IMG/VR virus record: IMGVR_UViG_3300013006_000125
Location: 1 to 24,681 of that record
Direction: 5' to 3' (one strand)
Length of the DNA: 24,681 nt
Source of the DNA: a virus
Below, one piece after another: positions 8,810 through 16,265 of the stretch (positions within the stretch are counted from its first letter, which is position 1; each line of letters opens with the position of its first letter). The notes beneath the pieces are model-generated. The model was not told the DNA's origin, made no database searches, and saw only the letters and a program-made list of their open reading frames with translations. Position numbers and translations under genes: made by a program.

Positions 8810-9344
8810 AAAACATGATATAGTCTTTCACGTGTGTGATCACATGCTCCGGCCAATGGTGCTCAGCTACTGCGCGGTCAAATATTTTAAGTATCTGGTC
8901 TTCCAGCCCCTCTTGGGCGTGAGCCGCAGTCATATCAATGCCGTGTAACCGAATAAACCGGATTCCGTCTGCGATATCGCACATCTTGACTAATATCTTA
9001 GTGCTTGGTCGGCATTCAAAAATAAAATTCTTTGGGGTAACTAGCTTTTCCAGGTCATCAACCCCGTCGATCATTTTCTTCGTATGGGACGGAATGTCGC
9101 CAGTGAACGCTTCCGGGAGGTCGTGTACCAGAGCCACAGCGCCGACATCCGTGTAAATATCAAAAATTCCAGCGGGGGCGGTGTGTGCGATAAGCATAGC
9201 CAACATCGCCACATTCGCAGAATGTTCGGCCAAATTCTGGGTCCGGGTTGTGTCGATCATATGCCAACGTTTCACCGCCTGAATCCGCATCACTGATTCC
9301 AGCGAGTGCCGCTCTGGACCATACGCCAAGAATTTATGCAACAT
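8790..9344 (-). CDS. datZ: DatZ-like HD-domain dATP triphosphohydrolase
   Basis: A 184-residue HD phosphohydrolase of the YfbR type. Visible motifs: RWHMIDTTRTQNLAEHS (Trp27, metal His41), LVHDLPEAFTGDIP (His74-Asp75, Glu78, Asp83) and MCDIADG (Asp123), which supply the H...HD...D metal set. The YfbR family cleaves deoxynucleotides. The phage branch DatZ converts dATP to deoxyadenosine plus triphosphate and so removes adenine from the pool. The assignment to DatZ rather than a general 5'-deoxynucleotidase rests on its place directly after purZ and mazZ. The start overlaps the end of mazZ by 11 nt and the end overlaps the nuclease start by 20 nt. An internal start at Met19 is possible. Confidence 0.88.
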   Translation of the reverse strand: MLHKFLAYGPERHSLESVMRIQAVKRWHMIDTTRTQNLAEHSANVAMLAMLIAHTAPAGIFDIYTDVGAVALVHDLPEAFTGDIPSHTKKMIDGVDDLEKLVTPKNFIFECRPSTKILVKMCDIADGIRFIRLHGIDMTAAHAQEGLEDQILKIFDRAVAEHHWPEHVITHVKDYIMFYAYERS

Positions 9345-9684
9345 GACTATTCACCCCATTTTTATCAGTTGCCCATGTCCTTTTCCGATTGATATCGAGC
9401 TTTCGAAGAACTGCTGTGGTGACGTCCACTTTTTTGCGCTTCGAGTAGTCCAGTAGCAGAATAAACATATCCGCAATTTCGTTGGCGTCCCCATCCGACT
9501 CAATCATTTCAGCGATCTCGCCGTACATTTTAAGATACATACTGGCGTCATTTCGGTTGGGAAAAGTATCTTCTGCCCAGTTAAAGACTCCCTCGGTCAG
9601 ATACCCTATGGGGGTGTTATGGTCATTAGCCCAATCAGGTGGGGATTCGTCAGTGATCATGAATTTAAACTCCAGCTGCTTCAT
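9334..9684 (-). CDS. mazZ: MazZ-like MazG-family (d)GTP pyrophosphohydrolase
   Basis: The start is set at ATG 9684 because GGGAG lies 7 nt upstream; this gives 116 residues. A longer open frame to 9759 only repeats the purZ 3' end out of frame. The all-alpha MazG core is clear: YGEIAEMIE (Glu56, Glu59, Glu62) and ANEIADMFILLLD (Glu69, Asp72), the ExxE...ExxD magnesium motif, then a basic C-terminal LRKLDINRKRTW typical of MazG. In Z phages MazZ turns dGTP/GTP into the monophosphate and gives PurZ its dGMP. It overlaps purZ by 20 nt and datZ by 11 nt. Substrate choice is inferred from context. Confidence 0.85.
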   Translation of the reverse strand: MKQLEFKFMITDESPPDWANDHNTPIGYLTEGVFNWAEDTFPNRNDASMYLKMYGEIAEMIESDGDANEIADMFILLLDYSKRKKVDVTTAVLRKLDINRKRTWATDKNGVNSHVA

Positions 9685-10741
9685 TATATTCTCCCATAGT
9701 CGCGACATCTTCATCGTCCGGACCAAATCCAAGCCATGCGACATCGGGCGGATTTCCATTAAGTTCAGAGTGGGCTTCTATCTTTTCGATAATGTCATGT
9801 AATTGATCGGTCCCATCAGTGTAATTGGCGAAATTCAGGAAAACTCGGGTGTCCCAATATCCACCACAATGAAAAGCTGCCTCCTCCGCCTGTTTTTGAC
9901 TGAAAGTAAAGATGCGACGCTTAAGCTTAGTAACTGTTGTAAACTCTGGTTCGACCTCAAGTTGTTCGAAGCTGGTTTCTTCTTGGTCCGGGTAACAAGG
10001 CCCACTACTCCCGGTCCGATTATTGACCCGGATAGGAAAGCAACGCATAGATCCAATAACCTTCACATAGCTAGCCCATCGATAGGGTAGTGCGCAATCG
10101 GCGCTGATCTGCCAAGGTGTTACATCACGGGAGGTAGTGTACGGATATTGACCATGATACATCGAAAGGCTAAACCCCTGCGCTCCCTCGACTAAGACGC
10201 TTTCAGCCCGATTCAAAGTTCGACGGTATTGCTCAGCGGTAGCCACATACTGCCCTAACTCAGTGCCTGCCCAACGGGTTCCGGCGACGTTTGGATTGTC
10301 TGGATTACGTTTAATACGTTCAATAGCTGCAGCACCGACACCATGTACGGTAGACCCGATCTTGGCCATGCCCCATTCAACTTCCTGTTCCGTGTGGTAT
10401 TCTTCAATCACGGCGGCGTGAGGATGAATAAGAATCTGCTTGTCCTTGAGCAGGTGGCTGTATTTCTTGATTTCCCCTAGTAATGTGGGGCCGTGAATCA
10501 AAGAGCCGGGGCCAATTAGCACCTGTTTTACTGTCGAAGAAGATAGAGCGCCAGTAGGAATCTGTTGCGTCATCAAATGCATTCCACGTGATTTATCGAT
10601 GTAAGTATGCCCGGCATTAACTGCAAAGGAGCAGATCGCCGTGTCATAATCGCCACGTTTAGCCAGATATCCCGCGATCAAGCCCTTACCGGTAGACCCA
10701 TATTGGAAGTCCATGACCATATCAATTTTATGTGCCATCAT
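9665..10741 (-). CDS. purZ: PurZ, dGMP:aspartate ligase (succino-2-amino-dAMP synthetase)
   Basis: A 358-residue relative of adenylosuccinate synthetase (bacterial PurA is about 430). The P-loop reads QYGSTGKG where PurA has WGDEGKGK: the catalytic Asp is Ser16, the mark of PurZ. Other family blocks are present: AVNAGHTY (catalytic-type His45), QQIPTGAL, VLIGPGSLIHGP, STVHGVGAA, VEGAQGFSLSMYHGQYPYTT, and the C-terminal TKLKRRIFTFS where the aspartate loop would be. PurZ joins aspartate to dGMP; host PurB then releases fumarate to give dZMP. The start codon overlaps the polymerase stop (ATGA); Met2 is an alternative start. The gene is tightly coupled to polymerase upstream and mazZ downstream. 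Confidence 0.93.
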   Translation of the reverse strand: MMAHKIDMVMDFQYGSTGKGLIAGYLAKRGDYDTAICSFAVNAGHTYIDKSRGMHLMTQQIPTGALSSSTVKQVLIGPGSLIHGPTLLGEIKKYSHLLKDKQILIHPHAAVIEEYHTEQEVEWGMAKIGSTVHGVGAAAIERIKRNPDNPNVAGTRWAGTELGQYVATAEQYRRTLNRAESVLVEGAQGFSLSMYHGQYPYTTSRDVTPWQISADCALPYRWASYVKVIGSMRCFPIRVNNRTGSSGPCYPDQEETSFEQLEVEPEFTTVTKLKRRIFTFSQKQAEEAAFHCGGYWDTRVFLNFANYTDGTDQLHDIIEKIEAHSELNGNPPDVAWLGFGPDDEDVATMGEYNEAAGV

Positions 10742-12558
10742 TTACTCGCTTCATACCAATTGTGACCAAAATTTCCAGAAGCGGTAATTGGTACCCGCAT
10801 CTGGACCACGGAACCCTCGGAATTGAAGTTCGTGTAGCGTTTGACAATCAGATCTTTCATCTCATCGTCTTGTTTCATGCTGACCCCGATCTCGTCGTGA
10901 CATGACATCAGGAGTCGCGCCGGGAGTCGCTGGGAGCGTATCAAAGTGTCGACCTCCACCAGACCGATTTTATGCAAATCGGCGGCGTAAGCTTGATAAA
11001 GTAGTCCCGCTGCCTTGTGTGCGCCTGTAGGGAATCTCAAGCGGCGACCAATGGCGGTCCGAACATGTCCGGTTTCTTTAGCCACAGCTTCTGCCCTTTT
11101 CATAAACTCTTTCACGCCGGGGAGCTTTTTGTGATACAGATTAAACACGTCGGTGGCTGACTGTCCAGGTACGTATTGCATCTTGCCACGACTCTCTTTG
11201 ATGTCATAAGGCATCCCCATCATGAATGCAAGCTTCCCAGCCCCCGCACCAAATGCAAGTCCTAGGTTGATCTGCTTCGTGTTCGGAGCGCCCGCATAAG
11301 TCGCATTTCGTGGGATCCCCGTCATGTCGCTCACAATCTGGTGATAATCCAAAGACGGGTCCAGCGCATAAGCATCTATAACCGACTGGTCGTTGATCAG
11401 GTGGGCTGCGCATCGAAAGTCAACCTGCGAGTAATCAGCACAAAGCCATTCGTCCCCGGCGTCTGGGAGAAACATGGCTCGGAGGATAGCGGCATTAACC
11501 TTGTCGCGTTTTGTGATCTGTTGTAGCGCTGGGTCTGTAGATGATAGGCGCCCGGTAACAGTCCCCGCATCTGCGTCGTTACGTGTTTGATTGAACTGGG
11601 TATGTACGTACCCATCCCCATCAGCACTTCCGATAACGTGGCCACGGATGAAGGTGTCCCGGAGCTTGATCGTTTTACGAAGAGCCAGTATTTTCTCAGC
11701 CAAAGGGTGTTTGATCGTCCGCATGACATTCTGGTCAAGGCTCGGCCCTTTACCGCCTTTCGTCGGTCCAACGAGCGTGCCATCGAGGAGACGCCATTGG
11801 AATTTGCTGATCGGTTCCGGTTTAAAGAATTCGCGGACCTGAGGGGACGAGTTAACATTGAATTTACCTCCTGCGATTTCGTTAATTTCAGCTTGAAGAA
11901 TCTCTTCTTGGTCGTCCAATCGAGGAATAGCAGCATAGGCTGCCTCGAGGTTTACCCGAACACCAGTCCAAGACATATCAGCTAGTACGGGCATGACTTG
12001 CTGCTCAAGATGAAGCACCCGATGTAGATCCTGCTTGGCTACTTCAGACTGCTGGGCACGGTAGATTTGGAGGGCGTCGGAGGCGTCAGAGGCTCCGTAC
12101 CGGGCTACCATAGCGGCAGGGACCTCGGAGAGGCGAGAGAGTACCTCCCGACTATCTCGCCATCCCATCGCGGCGCGTATCTCCTCTAGTATCTGGGTCT
12201 TCTGGCTATCGACATTACGGTACCTGGCAATGCTAGCTAGATCGTAGGTCAGGTGGTGTTCGTCGATAAGACACTCGGCTACCATCGTACAATACCAATC
12301 GGTCAACCGGGGGTCAGCTCCAAGTACACGAGAACACTGATATTCATACTGAGCATTTTGCGCGACTACTGTCCGGCCTTGAATAGTCTCGCGTAGCCAT
12401 TCCACAACACTAGGATTATCCCGGATATCCCAATACCAAGAAGTGTCGTCAACAGCCACAGCGATGCCAAAAACCCGAAAATCGGGATCCCAATACCTAA
12501 GACCAGTGGTTTCATAGTCAAGTCCAATAATTTCATTTTTAGGTATCTCGGGGAACAT
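10738..12558 (-). CDS. dpoZ: family A DNA polymerase, DpoZ type, with 3'-5' exonuclease
   Basis: A 606-residue polymerase. Exonuclease domain: ExoI LDYETTG (Asp14, Glu16), ExoII QNAQYEYQ (Glu72 where Asp is usual), ExoIII YGASD (Tyr154, Asp158). Polymerase domain: TGRLSSTDPALQQI near 335-347, motif A ADYSQVDFR (Asp375), motif B NTKQINLGLAFG (Lys428), motif C SCHDEIG (His554, Asp555, Glu556). It lacks a 5'-3' exonuclease domain, as replicative phage polymerases do. Because it directly precedes purZ it is assigned to the DpoZ group, which prefers dZTP opposite T. The usual O-helix Arg and Phe seem to be Ala424 and Leu432. No Shine-Dalgarno precedes the ATG, and a strong terminator ends 12 nt upstream. 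Confidence 0.88.
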   Translation of the reverse strand: MFPEIPKNEIIGLDYETTGLRYWDPDFRVFGIAVAVDDTSWYWDIRDNPSVVEWLRETIQGRTVVAQNAQYEYQCSRVLGADPRLTDWYCTMVAECLIDEHHLTYDLASIARYRNVDSQKTQILEEIRAAMGWRDSREVLSRLSEVPAAMVARYGASDASDALQIYRAQQSEVAKQDLHRVLHLEQQVMPVLADMSWTGVRVNLEAAYAAIPRLDDQEEILQAEINEIAGGKFNVNSSPQVREFFKPEPISKFQWRLLDGTLVGPTKGGKGPSLDQNVMRTIKHPLAEKILALRKTIKLRDTFIRGHVIGSADGDGYVHTQFNQTRNDADAGTVTGRLSSTDPALQQITKRDKVNAAILRAMFLPDAGDEWLCADYSQVDFRCAAHLINDQSVIDAYALDPSLDYHQIVSDMTGIPRNATYAGAPNTKQINLGLAFGAGAGKLAFMMGMPYDIKESRGKMQYVPGQSATDVFNLYHKKLPGVKEFMKRAEAVAKETGHVRTAIGRRLRFPTGAHKAAGLLYQAYAADLHKIGLVEVDTLIRSQRLPARLLMSCHDEIGVSMKQDDEMKDLIVKRYTNFNSEGSVVQMRVPITASGNFGHNWYEASK

Positions 12559-12570
12559 ATTATATTCTAT

Positions 12571-12600
12571 AAAAAACCCCCCTACCCGAAGGTAGGGGGC
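12571..12600 (-). terminator. Rho-independent terminator with UUCG tetraloop
   Basis: On the minus strand a nine-pair GC-rich stem (CCCCCTACC / GGTAGGGGG) closes a TTCG loop and is followed by six T. It sits after the putative ssDNA-binding protein gene and 12 nt before the polymerase start. It should end most transcripts of the upstream three-gene unit. Read-through, or a start just behind it, must feed the polymerase and Z genes. Confidence 0.92.
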
Positions 12601-12604
12601 AAAA

Positions 12605-12636
12605 CCCCATGTGGCAACTGCAATGGAGCCATGGGG
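12605..12636 (-). other. second hairpin upstream of the terminator
   Basis: An imperfect inverted repeat: CCCCA and TGGC on the left pair with GCCA and TGGGG on the right, with a 2-nt bulge and a 12-nt loop. It lies between the stop of the ssDNA-binding protein gene and the main terminator. There is no T tract of its own; it may protect the mRNA 3' end. Confidence 0.5.
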
Positions 12637-12648
12637 AGGGAGACTCAG

Positions 12649-13407
12649 TTAAATATCGCCACGATCGGCAGGCGCAGCGTCTTTTTCGGGAGCGGCACTC
12701 GCGTGATCGGCGACGACTTCACCAGATCGGAAAGCAGCGTAGACGCGCTCCGCCTCTTCATAGATCGCCTTAGGCGGAAAACCGGCGGGTTGCACGACGA
12801 AGTTCTTAAACTTCTGGCCTTTCTTGTTCTCGTCGGTAAAAGACGAAAGCTTGTAGACACGACCAAAGCGATCACCACCAGCGATCTGAATCATCGCGTT
12901 CCATTTACGGGAGACTTTGGACTTGGTTTTGGCCATGGAGATGACGATCTGCTCTTTATCGCCTTCGGGCGTAATGCGTAGACCATAATGCACCGGAGTG
13001 TCCACGATCTCCAAATACTCGGGGTTCTCACCATTCTTCACCTCCGTACTCTTACGTTCCTCTGCTTGTTCCAAAGTAGGGAATGACCCGAAAAACCCGC
13101 CACCTTGATCTTGATCTTTCCAGATAAGATACTCTAACCGGAAATAAACCGGGACGAAATAAGCGTGATCACCGATAATCTCCTGCGTCACCGAATTGAA
13201 CAGCATTCCCTCGCGGGCATCCGGGTCCAATTCTTTGATCGGCGAGAGAGCTTGGACGATTTCGAGACGCGGGAGCACCATGTCCGAGGATTTAACCTCT
13301 TCCGATCCACGTCCAGCACCTTGCTTGATATAGTCAGGGGTGGCGCTCACTGCAAACGGATCTGCTGCGATTGTCGCGACTTCTGCGGTCTTCTTACTAG
13401 TAGCCAT
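12649..13407 (-). CDS. putative phage ssDNA-binding protein
   Basis: A 252-residue protein with GGAGA about 8 nt before the ATG. It has a Lys/Ala N-terminal tail, then an SSB-like phage core with segments VLPRLEIVQALSPIKELDP, EGMLFNSVTQEII, FVPVYFRLEYLIWKD and KSKVSRKWNAMIQ. The end is Ala/Glu/Asp-rich (AAPEKDAAPADRGDI), a mildly acidic tail such as SSBs use to contact partners. Proteins of this look are often annotated as hypothetical or ssDNA-binding in phages. Position in the replication module, beside a helicase and before the polymerase, supports the role, but no diagnostic motif exists. It is the last gene before the UUCG terminator. Confidence 0.5.
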   Translation of the reverse strand: MATSKKTAEVATIAADPFAVSATPDYIKQGAGRGSEEVKSSDMVLPRLEIVQALSPIKELDPDAREGMLFNSVTQEIIGDHAYFVPVYFRLEYLIWKDQDQGGGFFGSFPTLEQAEERKSTEVKNGENPEYLEIVDTPVHYGLRITPEGDKEQIVISMAKTKSKVSRKWNAMIQIAGGDRFGRVYKLSSFTDENKKGQKFKNFVVQPAGFPPKAIYEEAERVYAAFRSGEVVADHASAAPEKDAAPADRGDI

Positions 13408-13480
13408 TTTTCATTTCTCCAGACGCTGCTTACAAAAACCAGTCCGCTCGGCGTCATCGAGGTAGGACCAGAGGGGGAAA

Positions 13481-13885
13481 CTAAGCTTTAACGATGGAAG
13501 CCCGGATGAACGGGGTCACATTAAGGCATTCAGGGATCTCGGCACCTTGCTCGATTAAGCGGCGAACCAGTGCTTTCATGCTGCTGGCGTTATAAGTCTC
13601 GCTGATCATTCCGTCCATTTCCATGTCGCGAAGCCATTGCATTGCTGCATCTTTTTTACCGGCTTTCGTCGAGCAATAAAGATCACCAGCCAGTTGTACG
13701 CGTCCGATCCCCGGAAACGTGGCATTCTTGACCTCGATCTGGTCCATCAACTCGGGAATCTGCTTCAAACGCAAGTCGTCGATCGCGGCATTCGTGGTCG
13801 TGAGCGATTCTTCAAGCGTGCTTTTCTCAGTCTGCAGCTGCTGCATTCTAGCGCACAAGTCGCGTAGGGTATTCAAGTCGGCCAT
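13481..13885 (-). CDS. conserved phage protein with coiled-coil N-terminus, unknown function
   Basis: A 134-residue protein. Residues 1-50 form a probable coiled coil (LRDLCARMQQLQTEKSTLEE and onwards). A compact C-terminal domain follows with IGRVQLAGDLYCSTKAGKK, AMQWLRDMEMDGMI, a basic helix MKALVRRLIEQGAEIPE and a strand-like end VTPFIRASIV. This C-terminal pattern (helix, 'Glu-x-Gly-x-x-Pro', then a basic strand) recurs in phage proteins beside recombination or SSB genes, but I know no assigned activity. AGGAAAA precedes the ATG, and the upstream gene stops 1 nt before it. It shares a transcript with the SSB-like gene. Confidence 0.6.
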   Translation of the reverse strand: MADLNTLRDLCARMQQLQTEKSTLEESLTTTNAAIDDLRLKQIPELMDQIEVKNATFPGIGRVQLAGDLYCSTKAGKKDAAMQWLRDMEMDGMISETYNASSMKALVRRLIEQGAEIPECLNVTPFIRASIVKA

Positions 13886-13886
13886 A

Positions 13887-14270
13887 CTATTTTCCTATTA
13901 ATTCAAGGGTTACTAAAGACGCCTCAGGGAGGCTGTTATCCAAGACGCGATATCGGTTTTCCTCGCGCCTCCAGACGAGGTAACGGGGGGTCTTTCCAGA
14001 CAACCCAAGCTGATGGCCCACTGCAAAGATCGCCGTGGGCTGTCCCGTGGTGATAATAAAATCTGTCGACGGGTCGTACTCCCGGACAAATGCTGCGACA
14101 TCCAAGTCCCAGTTCATCTGAACGGACGAACGAGGGTATAGTGGCATATCGTTGTGAGTGATAAACTGAATCTCCCCGTAGGCCATTGCTGGGCTGTAAT
14201 CCATCGCTTCGCTACCGGTACTACTACGCACCGACTGCTCTTTCACTATCCAAACTACTGGTCTTTTCAT
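13887..14270 (-). CDS. hypothetical phage protein, first gene of the SSB transcription unit
   Basis: A 127-residue protein that I do not recognise. It has an alternating alpha/beta look: a strand near the start (RPVVWIVKEQ), a Ser-rich segment with SSTGSEAMDYSPAMAYGE, a strand IQFITHN, DLDVAAFVREYDPSTDFIITTGQP, and a hydrophobic helix IFAVGHQLG followed by YLVWRREENRYRVLDN. 'DFIITTGQPTAIFAVG' resembles a nucleotide- or substrate-binding loop but no family can be named. It is the first gene after the promoter at 14317-14346 and is followed after 1 nt by the coiled-coil gene. Confidence 0.55.
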   Translation of the reverse strand: MKRPVVWIVKEQSVRSSTGSEAMDYSPAMAYGEIQFITHNDMPLYPRSSVQMNWDLDVAAFVREYDPSTDFIITTGQPTAIFAVGHQLGLSGKTPRYLVWRREENRYRVLDNSLPEASLVTLELIGK

Positions 14271-14316
14271 ATTGATTCCTATTTAACTATCTGGGCCTCT
14301 CTCGACCCGGTATCCG

Positions 14317-14346
14317 AGTATACCACGACCAGGACCGGCCCGTCTA
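14317..14346 (-). promoter_or_regulatory. sigma-70-like promoter for the SSB unit
   Basis: On the minus strand TAGACG (-35) is followed after 18 nt by an extended -10, TGG TATACT. It lies just after the SNF2 helicase stop and before the 127-residue gene. Inverted repeats surround it: ACCGGC/GCCGGT around the -35 and GGTAT/ATACC around the -10, both operator-like. The box TAGACGGGCC and its spacing are shared with the promoter at 19353-19382. Confidence 0.65.
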
Positions 14347-14350
14347 TCCC

Positions 14351-16096
14351 CTAGCCGGTGAGTTCCATACTTTCGAGCGGTGCGCCGTTTTTAAGGCGGT
14401 GCATGATATACTCTTCTACATTCATTTTTTCGGCGTTGGCCGCTATGATTTGCTCGTCGATCGTTTTTTCCATCACCAAGTCTAGAACCACCACGGAATT
14501 CTTCTGCCCGATTCGGTGCGCTCGATCTTCCGACTGCGCTCGATCGATATAAGCATTCGTGCCAGAATAATAGACCAATATATCATTAAAAGTGCTAACC
14601 AGGGTAAGTCCCAGTCCCGCTGTGGCTGGATTACCGATAAAGAAGCGAAGAACAGGGTCGTTACAATAGCGGTCTTCGATAGCCGATCTGGCTTCCTTCT
14701 CAGTAGCGCCATAATATTTCTCCACAGCCTGCTTTCCGTACTTCTCTTCCAGTCGATTCGCGATATATTCGATTTCATGAATAAATGTACTCCATATGAT
14801 GAATTTCGACCCAGCTAGATTATCTTCAATTGCTTCGAATAGTAAATCCATCTTCGGATTATCTGCAAGTGGTTCTAGCGTCACCTTTTTAGTTAGCGGG
14901 TCTTGTCTGGGTAACCATCCTCCTACCACCTGTCTCCAGCGAAGTACTCGTTCCAACACGTTATCCACCTTGATTAGCGGAGCGTTCGGATCGCCGGTAC
15001 TGCCTGTTTTAATAAGGCGTAACAGCGTTTTTTGCTCTGGGGTCGCCGCGCAATACCGGGTTTTCGGCATCTTGGGCGGTAGATCTAACACGTCTTTCCC
15101 GACCTCGACGGTATACGGCTCTATCAGCTTCATCAATTCTTCGATATTTTGTACCCCCACTATCTGCTTACCCTCGTATCCGCCCATCGTAAGATACCGA
15201 GTCTTGAAGCTCCAATAATCCCCACTGCCTATGATATTAGGGTCGAGAAATTCGTACTGGCTCCAAAGATCTTGAATACCCAGCGCGATAGGTGTCCCAT
15301 TAAGTATGAGCCGATATTTAGCGGCGTCGCGGAATTCGATAGTTCGCTCTGTTCGCTTAGCTGCCGGGTTCTTTATTCGACTACTCTCGTCTATGATGAC
15401 CATGACGTTACGACGGGGGAAGAAGCCACAAACGCTATCGTAAAGCGCCGAGGAGACGCCAAGCCCTTCTACCGATACTGCGAGTATTTGCAGTATATTT
15501 TTAGGATGCTCACTGTAGAATTCTTGTAAGGACTTCGATTTTGTCTCGTGAACCCGAAAATCATACTCTACCGTCGCGTATTTCACTAGTTCTTTACGCC
15601 ATGTCGCTCGAAGTGTTGAAGGACAGACGATTACTACTGAATCGATCAACCCGGCTTTGAACCGAGCACACGCCAGATGAATTGCGGCAAACGTCTTTCC
15701 AGTGCCCATTTTGGCGAACCAAGCAATCGCCGGGAGATTCCACGCTTTATCCAGCATCTTACATTGATGGTCCATTGGAGTATAAGCAGTTTTAGATTTA
15801 GTGAAGTCATACAGGTGGTAGGGAAATGGTTGGTACTTTGGTCCGGACATCAAGCTCTCGTAGTCACGAATCGCGACGACCGATTCCTCCGTGAATTCGT
15901 ATAAGAACAGATGCTTAGTCTCATGTAAGTGGTAAATATTCGCACGGACCAATGGCATCCGCCATGTCTTGCTTTTTGGGTCGAATCTGCGACTCGGAAA
16001 ATTCCGGGCTGCGTCCGCGAGGAAAAACGGGTACGCCATTTTCAATCGGCGGCTTTTCGCATCATAATCTACTTTAACGACATTAGAGAGGCCCAT
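14351..16096 (-). CDS. SNF2-family DEAD/DEAH helicase with HARP-like N-terminus
   Basis: A 581-residue ATPase with GGAGG six nt before the ATG. The N-terminal 60 residues end in RRFDPKSKTWRMPLV, like the small HARP domain of SMARCAL1-type annealing helicases. Then come the Q-like MDHQ (about 108-111), Walker A MGTGKT (130-135), motif Ia CPSTLRATW, motif II DESSRIKN (236-243), motif III LNGTPI, and in the second RecA domain IIWSTF and motif VI QSEDRAHRIGQ near residue 530. All SNF2 blocks are present, so it should be active. Likely roles are fork regression, annealing or recombination, the job of UvsW-like enzymes in phages. Its start overlaps the zinc-finger gene by 14 nt. Confidence 0.88.
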   Translation of the reverse strand: MGLSNVVKVDYDAKSRRLKMAYPFFLADAARNFPSRRFDPKSKTWRMPLVRANIYHLHETKHLFLYEFTEESVVAIRDYESLMSGPKYQPFPYHLYDFTKSKTAYTPMDHQCKMLDKAWNLPAIAWFAKMGTGKTFAAIHLACARFKAGLIDSVVIVCPSTLRATWRKELVKYATVEYDFRVHETKSKSLQEFYSEHPKNILQILAVSVEGLGVSSALYDSVCGFFPRRNVMVIIDESSRIKNPAAKRTERTIEFRDAAKYRLILNGTPIALGIQDLWSQYEFLDPNIIGSGDYWSFKTRYLTMGGYEGKQIVGVQNIEELMKLIEPYTVEVGKDVLDLPPKMPKTRYCAATPEQKTLLRLIKTGSTGDPNAPLIKVDNVLERVLRWRQVVGGWLPRQDPLTKKVTLEPLADNPKMDLLFEAIEDNLAGSKFIIWSTFIHEIEYIANRLEEKYGKQAVEKYYGATEKEARSAIEDRYCNDPVLRFFIGNPATAGLGLTLVSTFNDILVYYSGTNAYIDRAQSEDRAHRIGQKNSVVVLDLVMEKTIDEQIIAANAEKMNVEEYIMHRLKNGAPLESMELTG

Positions 16097-16265
16097 CGTC
16101 TACCTCCAATTCGTCAGGTATATTGAAATCTTCAGGGTCATACTCTTTATGATCTTCGCCCGTCCCCCCACATGCCAGACACCTAGAGCCGTCATACTGG
16201 CCCTCACCAGTTCCAGAGCAACTCATGCAATAATATGCCTCTTCAAGTTCGCTGGGCGTCATCAT
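16083..16265 (-). CDS. small zinc-finger protein (DnaJ-like CxxC repeats)
   Basis: A 60-residue acidic protein with two CxxCxGxG units, CMSCSGTGEG and CLACGGTGED, as in the DnaJ cysteine-rich domain; the four cysteines would bind one zinc. A short acidic tail (DPEDFNIPDELEVDDG) follows. Two neighbouring ATGs exist (16265 and 16262); the second is better spaced from AGGGGG. It overlaps the upstream gene at ATGA and the helicase by 14 nt. Such proteins are common in phage early operons, with unknown targets. Confidence 0.65.
   Translation of the reverse strand: MMTPSELEEAYYCMSCSGTGEGQYDGSRCLACGGTGEDHKEYDPEDFNIPDELEVDDGPL

Noticed and set aside
9685-9759. N-terminal extension of mazZ
   Set aside because: Overlaps the purZ 3' end out of frame; the ATG at 9684 has GGGAG at the right distance and the family length.
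9665-10741. Ordinary host-type PurA picked up by the phage
   Set aside because: Short length, the Ser in the P-loop and its Z-gene neighbours point to PurZ instead.
11397-11985. Open frames antisense or out of frame within the polymerase gene
   Set aside because: The polymerase frame carries all catalytic motifs; the others are shadows without motifs.
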